From Rotaria sp. Silwood1 (Eukaryota; Rotifera; Eurotatoria; Philodinida; Philodinidae), in NCBI GenBank assembly GCA_905250075.1, contig CAJNOP010000353.1, positions 145,310 to 209,309 on the forward strand: a stretch of DNA of 64,000 bases, written 5' to 3'. Position numbers and translations under genes: made by a program. This document shows positions 34,158 to 46,900 of this stretch, piece after piece. A model generated the notes under the pieces. The model had not been told where the DNA came from and searched no databases. It saw only the letters and a list, made by a program, of their open reading frames with translations. Numbering within the stretch: the stretch's first letter is position 1; each line of letters opens with the position of its first letter.

Positions 34158-34430
34158 TAAATTTATCCAATTTTTATAATTCTCTTCTATAAACTTCAAA
34201 AAAATCTACTTATAAAATTTAATTTCCAGATCAATATTCATTTTTAAATATATTTGAAATAGATATTGCACTCTAGTCACTGAGCTATCCGCTCAAGATT
34301 TTATTTTTCTGCGATTTGGGAATGATGCTTTTCTGCCATTCGCTCGGAAACACACAACATGTCGTCAGATGAATGATTTTTACTATTCTTGTCATTCTTT
34401 CTATTCATAATACACACTATTCTCTATATA

Positions 34431-35343
34431 AAGAGTGAGCCAAAAATCTTCTTAGTACTTCGTAGAAAAATTTACTTTTTTCATTTATGACAAATTGAGA
34501 AATGCTCAAAGTTGGATAGATAGTCAATCAGCATTAGATTTGTATTATGCTAAATTTTCCTAACTATAATCTAAGTTATAACGAAGATATATAACATCGA
34601 GTTACGAGAAGAGTTTTTTTCGCATGATGTGATACAGTTTTTACTCATAAAAACTATATAGAGTAATTGATTTTCATCCTAAATAAAAATGCAAACAACT
34701 CAATGTTCTACGTTTCCATCCGCGAGCTTAGTCGGTTTTGTTGATTGACCAATGCTCCTTATTAATCAAACATTAAAATCTTCTCTTTTGATGACTACGT
34801 TCGTGTATAATTGATTCAAGTTAAAAGTTATTCTTCAAACGTTAATAATTATTTCAGTGATATTGATATTTAATTGTAAAATTGATGAAACTGGAGAAGA
34901 ATATATATAATAATCAAACATCGAAAAAAAAATTGCCGAAGAAACTATCATAATGTCCAATGTTCAGAACATAGCGTAGAGCTAATCGAAGCTGTGGAGA
35001 CTTAAATTATATGCCATAGATACCTAATTAAGCTGATGACATGATATTACTCCGAAGAAATTTCCACTAGTTCATTTGTTGAAGTTCGGCTTTTTACCTT
35101 TTCTCCTCTTCTAATTTTATCCAAGTTCTTGATGTTTTTTAAGTTTCGCGTATTGCAAAAAGAAACTTCTCTTAATTCGATGTTATATATCTTCGCTATA
35201 ACTTGATTTATAGTTATGAAAATCTAGGATAATACTCATCCAGTATTGATTGAATATCTTTCCAATTTTGAGCATTTCTCAATTTTTCATAAAAGAGAAA
35301 AGTGAATTTTACTAGGAAGTACCAAGACTTTTGGCTCACCCTT
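34431..35343. mobile_element. Tc1/mariner-like MITE, 913 bp
   Basis: The ends AAGAGTGAGCCAAAAATCTT and AAGGGTGAGCCAAAAGTCTT are inverted and each is flanked by TA (34429-34430 and 35344-35345), the target duplication of the Tc1/mariner superfamily. Inverted repeats extend about 180-190 bp (left to about 34612, right from about 35163), with shared motifs AATGCTCAAA and TTATATATCTTCG in mirror order. No transposase is seen in the interior. Confidence 0.7.
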
Positions 35344-35345
35344 TA

Positions 35346-36338
35346 TAACTATATGCGCATATATGTAGAAAGAATCGAAATATTTTGCATCATTCGATAA
35401 ATTTCAATTATCGTTGACTTTCTTTGTTAGAAAAAAAAAATTCTTTTAAATGATAGTTTCTTTCGTATATGATTCTCTTTTCTTGATCTTCGACTAACAA
35501 GAAATTGAAAATATCAATCATCTTACATTTAAAGTGTATCATGAGATTTATTATAAGAATATTATTATAAAATATTGCGTCGAATGTTAAACATGATTGA
35601 GTATTTATAGAAGATAATATCAATAGGACTGATTCATTTTTTTGTTTGATTGAAACATAATAATATATATATGAAAAAAAAGAATCAAATAATGCGAATG
35701 AATGAAAATAGAACAAATAATTATTATTCATAAGAATAAATTTTTCAAGATACTTTGATGAATGTTGAAGAAACGCATGTCATGAATAATATTTCTGACT
35801 TTTACTGAAAAAATTTTTAATAAGAAATTAATAAAATAATACATTTACAACAAAAAAACAGTAAACAGAAGCAAAACAAAAAAAAGATGTATATTAACAT
35901 GTGTCAATTTCAAACATGCTATGTAGAACGTATTTAAAAAAAATTAAAATAGACCGAGCTTTGGATCTCTATAACGTTGGTACGGAAAATTTTTCTCTAT
36001 AAAATTATATTTTCAATGTTTTTCAAAATAATGTTTATAACGAGAAATAATCGATAGAAACTGATCTATGAAAACACAATAACGCTTATGATTTGATTAT
36101 GAATCGATGATTCAACCCTTTTTTTTATTGTAGACTACTTATATTATATTCAATATTGTTTGAATAAAAAACTAAATTATCTTTGTCCTAACTCAATTGA
36201 TGCTTTTGTTTTATTTTCATTTGTCGATATTTATTACCATGCGAATTATAATAAACAGTACTCGATGTAAGAAGAAAGCAAAAGGATAAAAAAGAGAACC
36301 TTCACACACCTGCAATGCATTCATATATTTGATAATAG
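35346..36338. other. AT-rich stretch
   Basis: A 107-codon minus-strand frame (35731-35408) starts with ATG but is low in complexity and matches nothing I know. No repeat recognised. Confidence 0.3.
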
Positions 36339-36905
36339 TTGTTAAACAAATGGGTCTATTATCCGAAGATAATTCTTTATCATAGACTGAAATCAAACTT
36401 GCTATTCAATAAATACGAACCTATCCGTCTTGATCAACTTGTATGTGTCTTTAACAAATATAAAGATCGACAGAACGATGTATTTCTATGGGGAGATGAG
36501 GTAATACATTTTTCAAGTATTTAGTTATTTCATTCGTATATTTTTTACTTTGTTAAGGTTTAGTTAACATTAGTTAAATTTGATCATAAAAATAAAAATG
36601 TTCGATTATTATTACAAATTTTAAGCGAATGAAACAAAAGAATTGATGATAAGTATATATTTTATATAAATATATCTATCATAATAATATATTGAAATAT
36701 TCATAGAGCATGTCGTATAACTTGGCATTCTGATAAATGTGATTTTGTTATTGAAGGCATTCCATTCCAATCTTATGGCTTTTCATCATCTTATTTAAAT
36801 ACAGTCGAAGCAAATATGAGACTAAGAAGATAACAAGTACAACGAATTTTATTTGAACAAACCGATTGTCAATATATTTTAAATATTTCTGCTTTTCCAC
36901 GGTAA
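36339..36905 (+). pseudogene. Broken coding fragment, family unknown
   Basis: A first block (36339-36500) reads NKWVYYPKIILYHRLKSNLL and on to DVFLWGDE, ending at a GAG|GTAATA donor-like site. A second block (about 36713-36905) reads CRITWHSDKCDFVIEGIPFQ then SYGFSSSYLNTVEANMRLRR, a TAA, and QVQRILFEQTDCQYILNISA. Phase is not kept across the supposed intron, and the internal stop shows decay. Further coding-like fragments lie at 37200-37250 and 37470-37735. Confidence 0.35.
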
Positions 36906-37735
36906 TAATTAAATATTTTTATTCTTGTTTTTTTATTGATCTTTTCATTTTCTTATAATGAGTAATTAAAAATATTTTCATTTATTTGAAGGAACCTGCA
37001 AATATTTCGAAAATACGAAAATACGAAATTAAAATTCGAATTTCGTTTTCTTTTCGCATATGAATTCAAAATTTTTGTAAGAAATTAAAGGCTAAATTAT
37101 TTTCTACAAAATGACTTTAAACAAACTAATCATAAATATACTTTTTTTTGTATTAAGAAATATATGCTGCATTTCAAATGATTTTTTTCTTCTACTTTGA
37201 GAAGTTTTTGTCGAGCTAAAATTTATCGAAGCTTCGTTGATGAACCTTTAAAAGGATAGATCATACATTTGAAACTAGAAGTTCTACAAAAATCTTAAAC
37301 TCACATACAAACGAAATATAAAATTCTTATTGTACTCCAATGTTTTTATATTTTTTCTATCTTTTTATAACGATTAAAAATAAATGAACATATTTTCTAT
37401 TTTTTTTTTGTTAATCATGCATTGTACAAGATATGAACAAGGACAAAATACACATATTCACCAATTAAATATGATCTTTCATATTCCGTTGAAAAATCTT
37501 TATGTTATCCCGATACACTTATATCATCTCATCATCTAAGAATGAACTAAAATCAAATATTCTTGTTTCTTTTATGAAAATTTGTTGTATTGAAAGATTT
37601 TTATCAACAAATATGAGTGAACGGCGTCAATCTAAAGTATCAATTAATATTCTAAGGAAGTTTTGTTTAAATAATTTATTAGCTAAACTAAATACAAATA
37701 CAAATTATAAAATATATCATTTTGTTAGATGATAA

Positions 37736-39074
37736 TCAAATAAAAGCAAAATCTTCAGTAAATTATTGATGAATATTCTATTCATATGTAACTCATTGAT
37801 GTATCTTGAAATAATCGTCATTTTAATAATTAGACATGAATAAATATTTATTTCAAAAATAAAACATTTTCATTCTAATTGAAAATAATTACATAAAATC
37901 AAACAAACATATGGATAACCCTCGAATTTTATTCTCTTTTAATACACATTCTAAGAGTTATTTTTATCTATCATGTAATTAATAATAAAAATGACTCATC
38001 ATTTATTCCAACCAAAAAGAAAAATGAATTTTCTAAAATCTCTATAGAATTTATCTTAATGACACATAGTCTTTAGTGTGCTATAATGCATAATGGATAC
38101 TGATTTTTTTTAAATCTATGTATAACTTAACTAATATATACTTAAGCTATTTAGGCAAAATCATAGTAAAAAAACATTAAATTTTTCAAAGATGTAAAGA
38201 ATAATACATATTCGTTATGGATATCAACTATTTGACGTGTGCTATATTAGACTTTATTTCTTCAGAGAAAAAAAACAACATTATGCTTAAATAATTAAGA
38301 AACTATTAACTATTGGTTTTTATGGCAACGAAACATTATTCCTTTAAAAGAAAGTCAATTTCTTTTAAAGGAATAATTCATAATTTTGAATTAACTCAAT
38401 GTCAAATTTTAAAATTATTTTCACGTACTTAAAAAATTCGAATAGAAAAAGAATCTTGATCATTCATTTATTAAAAATCTCATCATAGGTATAGTTTAAA
38501 TAATAAACGTTAAGTATTTTTGACCTAGTTTAGTTCCGAGAAACATCACTAATGGATTTTATTTCTAAATAATATGCCGATAGATCTATGATAAAGATTT
38601 ATTGATCTTGCAACAAGATGAAATCTATAGAAAACAATTAGATTTAATGACTCTCCTCTTTCATAATCGAAGAATAAAGGCAAACGATTAAAATAGTATA
38701 GGTTACAGTTAAACTTAGAAAAAAGAATAGTATTTATTTATTTATTTACACGTAACAATCAATAAAGACTAGATTTAAACTCTTCGTTGCACCACTAGAT
38801 AAGAAAATGACTTAGACAATTGAACGCATTCATTTGCTAACTTTTCGAAGGAAGTATTATGAAAATATTGACCCTATGAAAACTGTTCCTTATTTTAATT
38901 GAGAATAAACTTTCAATATTTTTTTCTGATAAAACATTCTTGAATAATACCAAGAGAAAGATTCAAAGATTTTTCATAATCGTTTGAAAAAATCTCTTTT
39001 GTTCATAATCTATTTAGTTTTTATCAAATATATATTTAATTTGTTTTTTTAGTATTCAAAAATTCATGTACACC
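37736..39074. other. AT-rich non-coding stretch
   Basis: A perfect inverted repeat ATTATTCCTTTAAAAGAAA / TTTCTTTTAAAGGAATAAT forms a hairpin at 38336-38378. Nothing else recognised. Confidence 0.45.
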
Positions 39075-39196
39075 GGGTGTGGGTGCGTGGGTGGGTGTGG
39101 GTGTGGGTGTGGGTGGGTGGGTGTGGGTGTGGGTGTGGTTATGAATACAAAGAACATTCAAATCCACACCCACCCTGATAGTGTTGAGTTGATAAC
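39075..39196. repeat. Telomere-like foldback, family A copy 1
   Basis: GGGTGTGGGTGCGTGGGTGG and more TGTGGG repeats lead to a loop GGTTATGAATACAAAGAACA (39137 on), then CCACACCCACCCT and the flank GTTGAGTTGATAACT. Loop and flank recur at 63555-63624. Confidence 0.85.
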
Positions 39197-39351
39197 TTCA
39201 ATCTAAATCAACCAATTCATGACAGAGTGATCCTTGCGATCAGGATTCATTGAGACCAGTCTTTATCTAAAATATCAGCCCTATATCATAAGAAATAATA
39301 CTAGTTCAAGGGGGGCGGTTATTTTTGTCCAGGACAGTATGTAAGTTTTAT

Positions 39352-42300
39352 TTAAACTGGTGTGGTTCGTAAACATTTTTTTCCAAAATGTTCTGATGTT
39401 TTCACTCCACATCCACATAAAAAACAAAATTGTTTCATACATGCACTGCATATTATCCAATTATCTTGAGTAATCTTTACATTGATTTTTTTACACGATT
39501 TATTGGGACATTTTGCCACTCGGTTAAGTATAGCCGAGCCAATAACCGATTTATTATCAATTGAAATTTTCAAATCTTCGTCGTTTTCTTCTTGTTCTCG
39601 TTCGTGAGCTTGATCAGAAGGTATCTCTTCATTTTGTTCTGCTTTTTCGTGTACAGAAGTTTCAACTAAAAGGAAAAAAATGTAAATAAATAATTATCAT
39701 CTGACAAATTAAACAGAAGAGAACAATAGATAAGATATATTGGTTATCATCAAATCCGTTGTTTTTTTTTACATGATAGCCAAATCTTAAGAATGATACT
39801 AATGTTATTCCAAGATATAGATTTACAACAGTTTCTTATCAATTTTTGAAAATGAAGAGACTAATCTTATGCTACTCTCGTAATCATGTGCAGATATGAA
39901 TTGAAACAGATATAAACTGTTATAAAACTAACAAGTTGAATAGTATGGGAATTCCTTTCAAACTTGGTAAGAACACTTAAAACGATAATATCTGAGAGTT
40001 GCAATAGAATATTATATAATACTCTAAAAGATTTCATCATATTAAACACTTTGTTGTAGTGCAAAACGTTTTTATTCAACAACAGTTCATTTGTTACTAA
40101 CCTAAATATGCTGCTTTGTTGAATTCTTCTTTTATAGATTCAACTTCTGTAAAATCTTCATTTTCTAAATATGGAGTAATAATTGTTGTTATTGGTTCTT
40201 GTGTTATTTGCCAAGTAAAATCGAAATTACATCGTGTACAATGCATGTGTGAACAACCACCATTTTTTTCGATTGCTATATGACATTGAGGGCAATATTG
40301 AATACCTTGTGAATTAATTCGTTCAGCAGTTAATATTTCTTGTAATAGGCTATTTTGTTCAGATAGTTTAATAATAATTTTACGATATCTTTGCGTAGCA
40401 ATATTTTGTTCTTGCAAGGATTTTTTATGTGCTTTAGTTTTAGTGAATTGCGCTAATGCAGCTTCTTTTTCTCGTTGAAGTCGTTCAAGTTCTTTTTGTT
40501 TTTGTAATTTCATTTGTTCAATTAAATAATCTTTAGGACACATTGCTTGAGAATGAAATGTTTCATAACATTTTTTACAAAATGTATAACGACATCGATC
40601 ACATATAGCTAAATTATCATCATCAGGACCACTAATAACAGGTGATTGACATCTAAATAATATTTTCTTTTAGAATATTGCTTATCATATTCTCTTAAAA
40701 TTTCAACTTCATTTTAATTATAAGGTATTATATAGTATGAATAGTTTTGCTTCAAATATAATTTGGATCTGATATCATTCTATATTATGAGATATGGGTT
40801 TCGTATTGGCAATCTGTAACAATACTCTTTGTTTGCTTAATGTTACTCATTGTCACTATATAATTGTGTTAAATTCTCAGAACGATATATGAATAGGTTA
40901 GTTAAGAGATTGTAAAGCTTTTTGACTTTGGTAATTGAAGTCAAAATTCTATCAGGTTCAAATTTGTTAGGACTGGATCCAAAATTAATAATAATTATGA
41001 ATTTAATTTTCATGAATCTTTAAAAACGTGAAAACTTCTTTCAGTGTCAAACTCACCTTCTTCATGCAATCGTAACACTAGCAGATAGTTTCTCAGCCTT
41101 CAATTTAGAATCGCATTTTCCTAAAGAAGAAATACTTGAGAAACAGATCTTGATATAGTTTTCTATTTCGAAAACAATCACCAGAAAACTTCTGAAGTGT
41201 TTTATGCAAAATAATCTAATTGTAATCTTCATGTAGGCAATGATTTAGATCGAAATTCGAAAATATGATATTGCTGCAAATGTGGAGTCCTAATCATGAC
41301 AAAAATTTACGAAAAATGTTCGATCTACTTAGAAACCAGCTGTAAACGCGAACTCTAATTATAATAGAGATGCACTGCATTAAGGTCTACAAAACAAGAC
41401 AAATTTTGGCTGAAAAATAAATTAGAAAATGTATATGCACTCTCAAATAGCTGATTAAATCTGTTATAGACATTGTAACAATAAAAAGAACAATGTTTTG
41501 TAAAAAACCTTTGCAAAAAATCTGTATATGTCTACTAGTCAAATCAAAATAATTTATTGATTTTATCTAACCTTGGACACCAAACGATATCCTTCATTGA
41601 TTCAAGTCCATGTTTTAATGTTAATCGTTCATATCTTTCATATAATTCTTCATTTTGAATAGTTTGTTTTATTTCTGTTGGAAGTAAAACTTGTTTACAA
41701 TGATCCTGTGGACAATGAAGATTTTCTCCAAATTTTCCATTGTCAAATGTCATTCGAATATAATGATTTAAACAAGGACGACAATAAAAATGTCCACAAC
41801 GATGAAGACGAATACAATCTAAACCTGGAATAATATCTGTACAAATGGAACATGTTTGAAGTTGATTTCGAAATAATTCTTCTTCACGTCTTTGATTATA
41901 ATCAATTAAATTTTGAAAAATTTTTTCACCATTTTCAATATTATAACCATTTAATGCTCTTGGATCATTTTCTTGTTCTTCAAAATTTGTACGAATAATA
42001 AATTCATTAGTTATTTCTTGTTTTATTAATACAATCCAATCATAAACACAAACTTCTCCTGGAATAAATAAAAAATGATCAATTTTTCGACAAAGTTTTT
42101 CTAAATCAATTTTTGAAAAATAAAAACATGATAGAATAAATGATGGTGGATCATCACTTGGATATTCATCATGATAATTAATTATAAGAGATAATGGTGG
42201 TAAATGTTGAATAATAGATATTTTATCTTTCAATCGTATTGTAAATGATGTAGGTAAATCAAATTCAATTAATACTTCATATTGATTTTCATTGAGTAAA

Positions 42301-42368
42301 TGAAATTTTTTATCAAAAATTGATTGTAATGCTAATATTTCATCAGCTTGATTTTCAGAATTTGTCAT
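39352..42368 (-). CDS. RNF14-type RBR E3 ubiquitin ligase, three exons, 553 aa
   Basis: Exons 42368-41572, 40652-40102 and 39665-39352 (minus) total 1,662 nt, an exact multiple of three. Introns of 919 and 436 bp are GT-AG (CCAAG|GTTAGA...TTTAG|A; TTTAG|GTTAGT...CTTTTAG|TT). The ATG at 42368 opens [18 protein letters not shown], the usual head of an RWD domain (about 8-125). RING1 begins at Cys173 (CSICTD...CGHFYCRPC). The IBR starts at WCPRCQ (Cys265 and Cys267, the join of exons 1 and 2) and runs to about 304. A basic coiled coil follows (about 310-375), then RING2 (Cys386, [19 protein letters not shown]). Cys399 in NGGC is the likely catalytic residue that carries ubiquitin as a thioester. 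Oddly, exon 3 adds another Cys-rich block ([29 protein letters not shown]) after an acidic linker, resembling a second RING2/IBR tail. All frames are intact. Confidence 0.85.
40653..41571 (-). other. Intron 1 of the RBR ligase (919 bp)
   Basis: It lies between the RING1 and IBR exons. No nested gene or repeat is visible. It is long compared with the 49-62 bp introns elsewhere in the window. Confidence 0.6.
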
Positions 42369-42566
42369 TTTTGTCAAATAAATACTATTCAAAGTTTATT
42401 GCAAGCATAAAAAAATGGCTTTGTAACTACATGTCAATTTTTCTCGTTTTTGTGCAATAACTATATGAAATAAAACTATATAATGAGTCATCAAACTAAC
42501 AGAACAGAATAAACGCAAAAAAGTGTCACATTTTAAAATAAGAAATAAAACACAACAATATGTTAT

Positions 42567-42655
42567 AGAGTGTGGGTGTGGGTGTTGGTATGAGTGTGAG
42601 GCTGTGTTAACACTGTATTTGTGCCACAACCATCCACACGCGCACTCCACACTCT
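42567..42655. repeat. Telomere-like foldback near the RBR gene start
   Basis: AGAGTGTGGGTGTGGGTGTT and, after about 30 nt, CCATCCACACGCGCACTCCA then CACTCT. It lies about 200 bp upstream of the ligase start codon and could sit in its promoter region. Confidence 0.75.
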
Positions 42656-42659
42656 AATT

Positions 42660-43947
42660 AAGGAAAACAAGTAATTTTGAATCATATCTAGACTGAAATT
42701 TATTTTCAAGTATCTATATTATTATAGATACAAAGAATCACTGTTGTGTATTGTAAAATATTATTTTATATTCATGTTTATTTCCTTTTTCTTTCAATCT
42801 CCTTACAAACACAATATATACTATTAAAAAATCAATAAGAATCAAGTAATAAAATCGATCTTATATTTCAATTGAAAAACAGCTCTTAGGTCAATGATTA
42901 GGTGGAAACGAATCTAATTGCCTTTGTAATCGTCGGAGATAAATATTCATATTAATTTGTTCGCTAAAGAGCATTTTTGTGAAGATTCAATTGAATGTAT
43001 TTTTATTCCAAGAGTTACCAAGCATGCCAGGATAATGGTACATGGATTTTATAACAGTTTTGTCTACTAGTTCCTTGTATACTTGTGGAACTGAAACCGT
43101 TATATTGAACGAAATGATAATTGAATTTTTATCGAGCAATGAAACCATTCATCTCTCCTAAGTAGCAATTTGAATCTGAGCGACATTCATATCTATCACA
43201 CTTGAAAATGCCACTACAAATCGATAAAATATGATTGTTTTTTATTAGTATCGTTCATTTGACATTTGAAAAGCCGCTGACAAATTGAATCATTGACGAC
43301 TTCAACATAATTCATATTGGACACAAACAAAAAAGTTTATCTTGAAGCATTTGGCAAATATTGATCCATTCGTGTGTAACATTCTATCACTGATCGTATG
43401 ATAATCGATTACATGATCACATTAATATTTCAGTTTGTTTGCAATATAAAGTGATAAATGCGGCTTCTTTCTTGGAAAAATTATAAATTAACTACTTTAT
43501 ATCTTCCAGTCAATTGAAAAACTTCAAAGATTTTGTAACAGGCAGCTGCGATGGAATTACAACAAAAAAAAACCAAATCAAAAAAATACAGAAAAAAATA
43601 AAACACATTAGAGAAAAATAGAATTGATGCATAAAAGATAGGCGACAACAAGAGGATTACATTAGTAACGGTAATTGTAAAAGGCTACAAAAAATATTCA
43701 CAAAAGAAAACGAATTAACCATATGATGAGATTTAGGCTCCGGAATTGAAAATTTCGAAGACTGTTCTCTCTATTCAAGTTTATCGATAAAGCTAGGACA
43801 ATAAGAAAGGTATGGGTACTTCTAAGATTGAAAAAATAGGGTGGACAAACAGAAATTCACATGTGTCTATTGGTAACACGTGATACAAGCGACCACGAGG
43901 ATAGTACAAGACGAACAAAGCTGAATTTCCGTTTCTACACCAACATC
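42660..43947. other. Intergenic region between the RBR ligase and the SecA-like gene
   Basis: AT-rich, with no gene recognised. It holds the 3' flank of the giant gene and the 5' flank of the ligase (both minus). Confidence 0.4.
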
Positions 43948-46900
43948 TCAGCTTAAGTCAAGTGAATTGGATCTTAATGAGCAAACAACTATGAGATTTT
44001 CATTGTTCGACAACCTCGAACTTTTGTCTGATCCTATGATTAATAAATTATTCATCTCTTGAGGATAATGATTTTCAATCCATTCTTGTGCTCTTAATGC
44101 TATAGAAAACTGATGAGGATTATCCTCTATTATTTTAGCTCTATCGTGACGAAGTGCTTCAATAGTTTTGCATATTCCTTTTCTTTTTAATATTTGTTGA
44201 ATAACCGTATAAGCAGAATCACTATTTGTATTGGAAATATTATATTCGCTCGTATCGTTTGACAGTAATTCAAAATATCCTACTTTAACATCTTCCTGAT
44301 TATATCGGTCTCTTTTATTGTATAGTACTATGCTTGTACATTTAGTTTTATCTTCGTGTGTTGGTTCATAACTAGGATCATCAACTAATTTTAGTTCTAA
44401 GCCATGCTTTTCGGCTAATGTAAGTATGTCCGATATATTTGCTGGTAGATTCATTTTGACACCTGTAATATAATCACTTATTTTCTCATCGAATTTTTGA
44501 CTATTTATTTCATCTCTTTGCTTAGTACAATGAATCATTTCACATTGGCTATATGCGATAGTATAATCTTTAGCATTTTGTCCAATTTGTTCTCTTATTG
44601 TATTATATGTTCTACTGTTTTCTTCTCGGTTTTGACTAGGTGAATTTTGTTTTTCGTCTACAACTAAATACCGTTCGACTGTTTCTGAAAAAATATTTGT
44701 TAAGTTTCCTGTAGCACAACTATTCAAAGGCAAGATAAGTTGTGATTCTGTAATTCTGAATATTTGTTCAGTAATTATATCTGATACTAATTTCATTATT
44801 TCATTTAAATTATCTATATTTGAAATATTCGAATATAAGAATTTGAAAACATTTACAATTTTCTCTTTCGAGACATTGAATTGATTCAAATGAGTACGAA
44901 TAATTTCTTCGGAAAAATTTTGTTCGTTAAACTCTTCATTTTGATTGATTATATTTTGCTCTTGTAGAATATTTATGATATTTGTGATATCATTTCCATC
45001 GACTTCACAATAACGTTGTAAAATATGGCGCATGGTTAAAGTTTCTTGATCGATATTCGAAAGTTTTTTTAAAAGTTGATTATAAACCCTATCGACAATA
45101 AAAATAATTTCACGAAATTGTCTCAGATTACAAAGTATTATGTTACCAATATTTACAAAACTACGTGTTATCGACATACTAGATAAAATACGTTTGCATA
45201 ATACATCAGCCAAGACGTCAAATTCATTACTCCATACGTTATCTTCAGGATTAATTATTTCAAATAGTATTTTATGAAGTTTTTCTTTAAAATATGTTTT
45301 TTTAGTAAATAAATCAAGTGTATACATTTTATTCACTATCGTTTTTAAAATAGATCCACAAAATTTCGTATAAACTTCCCTTTGTATGGATTCCGAAACT
45401 TTCGGCTTCCATTGATTCAATAAAAAATGCGAACTAACATCCATTGATTTACTTAAACATTCTCTTATAATATTTTTCTGAATTGTTACTGCGATATGCT
45501 TAACAGCTAGACTATTCAAATTTTTCCTGGCTACGTTCAATGTTTGGTATACGGACCTACCATTTGTTATTACTCTCGTGCCAGCTTGTTCAAGTACTTC
45601 TTCTCCTACACCCACGACTAAGTTTTGAGCTCCCTTAGCTGCATCTTTGAGTGGTGAGAGTCCTATTGAAGCTATTGAAATAATTAGACTTACTGCTTTT
45701 TGTTTGGCAAAATCGGACCAAGAAAATTGTCTCGTACTATATACTCTGTAAGCAATAAACAAATCTGCTCCTCCTTCAGTGACAAGACTCATTCCTAAAG
45801 TAGCTCCAAATCCACTAGCTATTAATAGTCCACCTACTGCCATTTGAACACTAGCTAGAGCACATATGATAGCTATACTTGTCCATGAAATAAATTTTTT
45901 TTCATTAATTTCAATCAAATATTCGATACCTCGTCCAGAAAATTCAGCTAATTCTACATTAGGTCGTAGTTGACTCATGAATAATTCACTCAAAGTTCTA
46001 AATTGCTGAACTTCTATGTTCTCTTGTTCTATTGGAGCTAATTCTATTATTTGTTTCACTTGATTACATGTCAGTTGTGAAAATACTAAACTAAATTCTA
46101 ATTTATGTTTTCTTATCTGTTCAATAATAGTTTTTGCCGCGTTTTTTCTTAACATATCGATTTTTACATTTATAAGTTCATCTTTTAATCCAATCAAAAG
46201 ACAACTATTTTTTATATTAATAAAAGTTATATTAAAATTCGCATTAGAACAAATATTAAGTACATTTTCTACAATACTTTTATTTATATCAATTAGTTTT
46301 ATAGTCGCAAATGTATTTGAAATTTCTAAAATTTTTTTCTCAGCTGTAATCCTATTTACTACTTCAATAATACTTTGTTCTTTTACACGATTATACAACT
46401 GTATCTGCTCCGTTGTTAAGGAACGAATAACTTCTAATAATGTTTCTTTTGTGTTGGTGAGTTCAAGAGTAAGAGATCTAGATACTATCGTTCTTAACTT
46501 TTCTCTAACACTCTCTACTCCTAAATCAATGAATTCGACTGTTATATTTGAACGATATAGTACTTTTTCTAAGATTTTTGCTGTTTTATTAGCGGATATA
46601 AAACTCAAATTGAAACGTTCATTTTGATCTATTCGTTCTTCGATTCGTTTAATTGCGACAGTGGCCTTTAGATCAGCCATGTTCTCGAGTTTATTGTTAT
46701 TCTCGGAAATAATTTCTAAATTAATTCGGTATAAATCGACAAAGCAAGCTTGTGGTAATAAATACCGATTGAAAAAAAAATTCTTCTCTTTCAATTGTGT
46801 TAGAGCTTCTTCTTTCGTCAAGTCTTTAACTTCAATATTAGGATTTAGATATTCTCTTAATTTCTCTGCCTTAACCTGTTGCATAGTTATATTTATATGT

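Noticed and set aside
35408-35731. Minus-strand frame of 107 codons starting with ATG
   Set aside because: Low-complexity Ile/Phe/Tyr/Asn-rich translation of AT-rich DNA; no homologous features.
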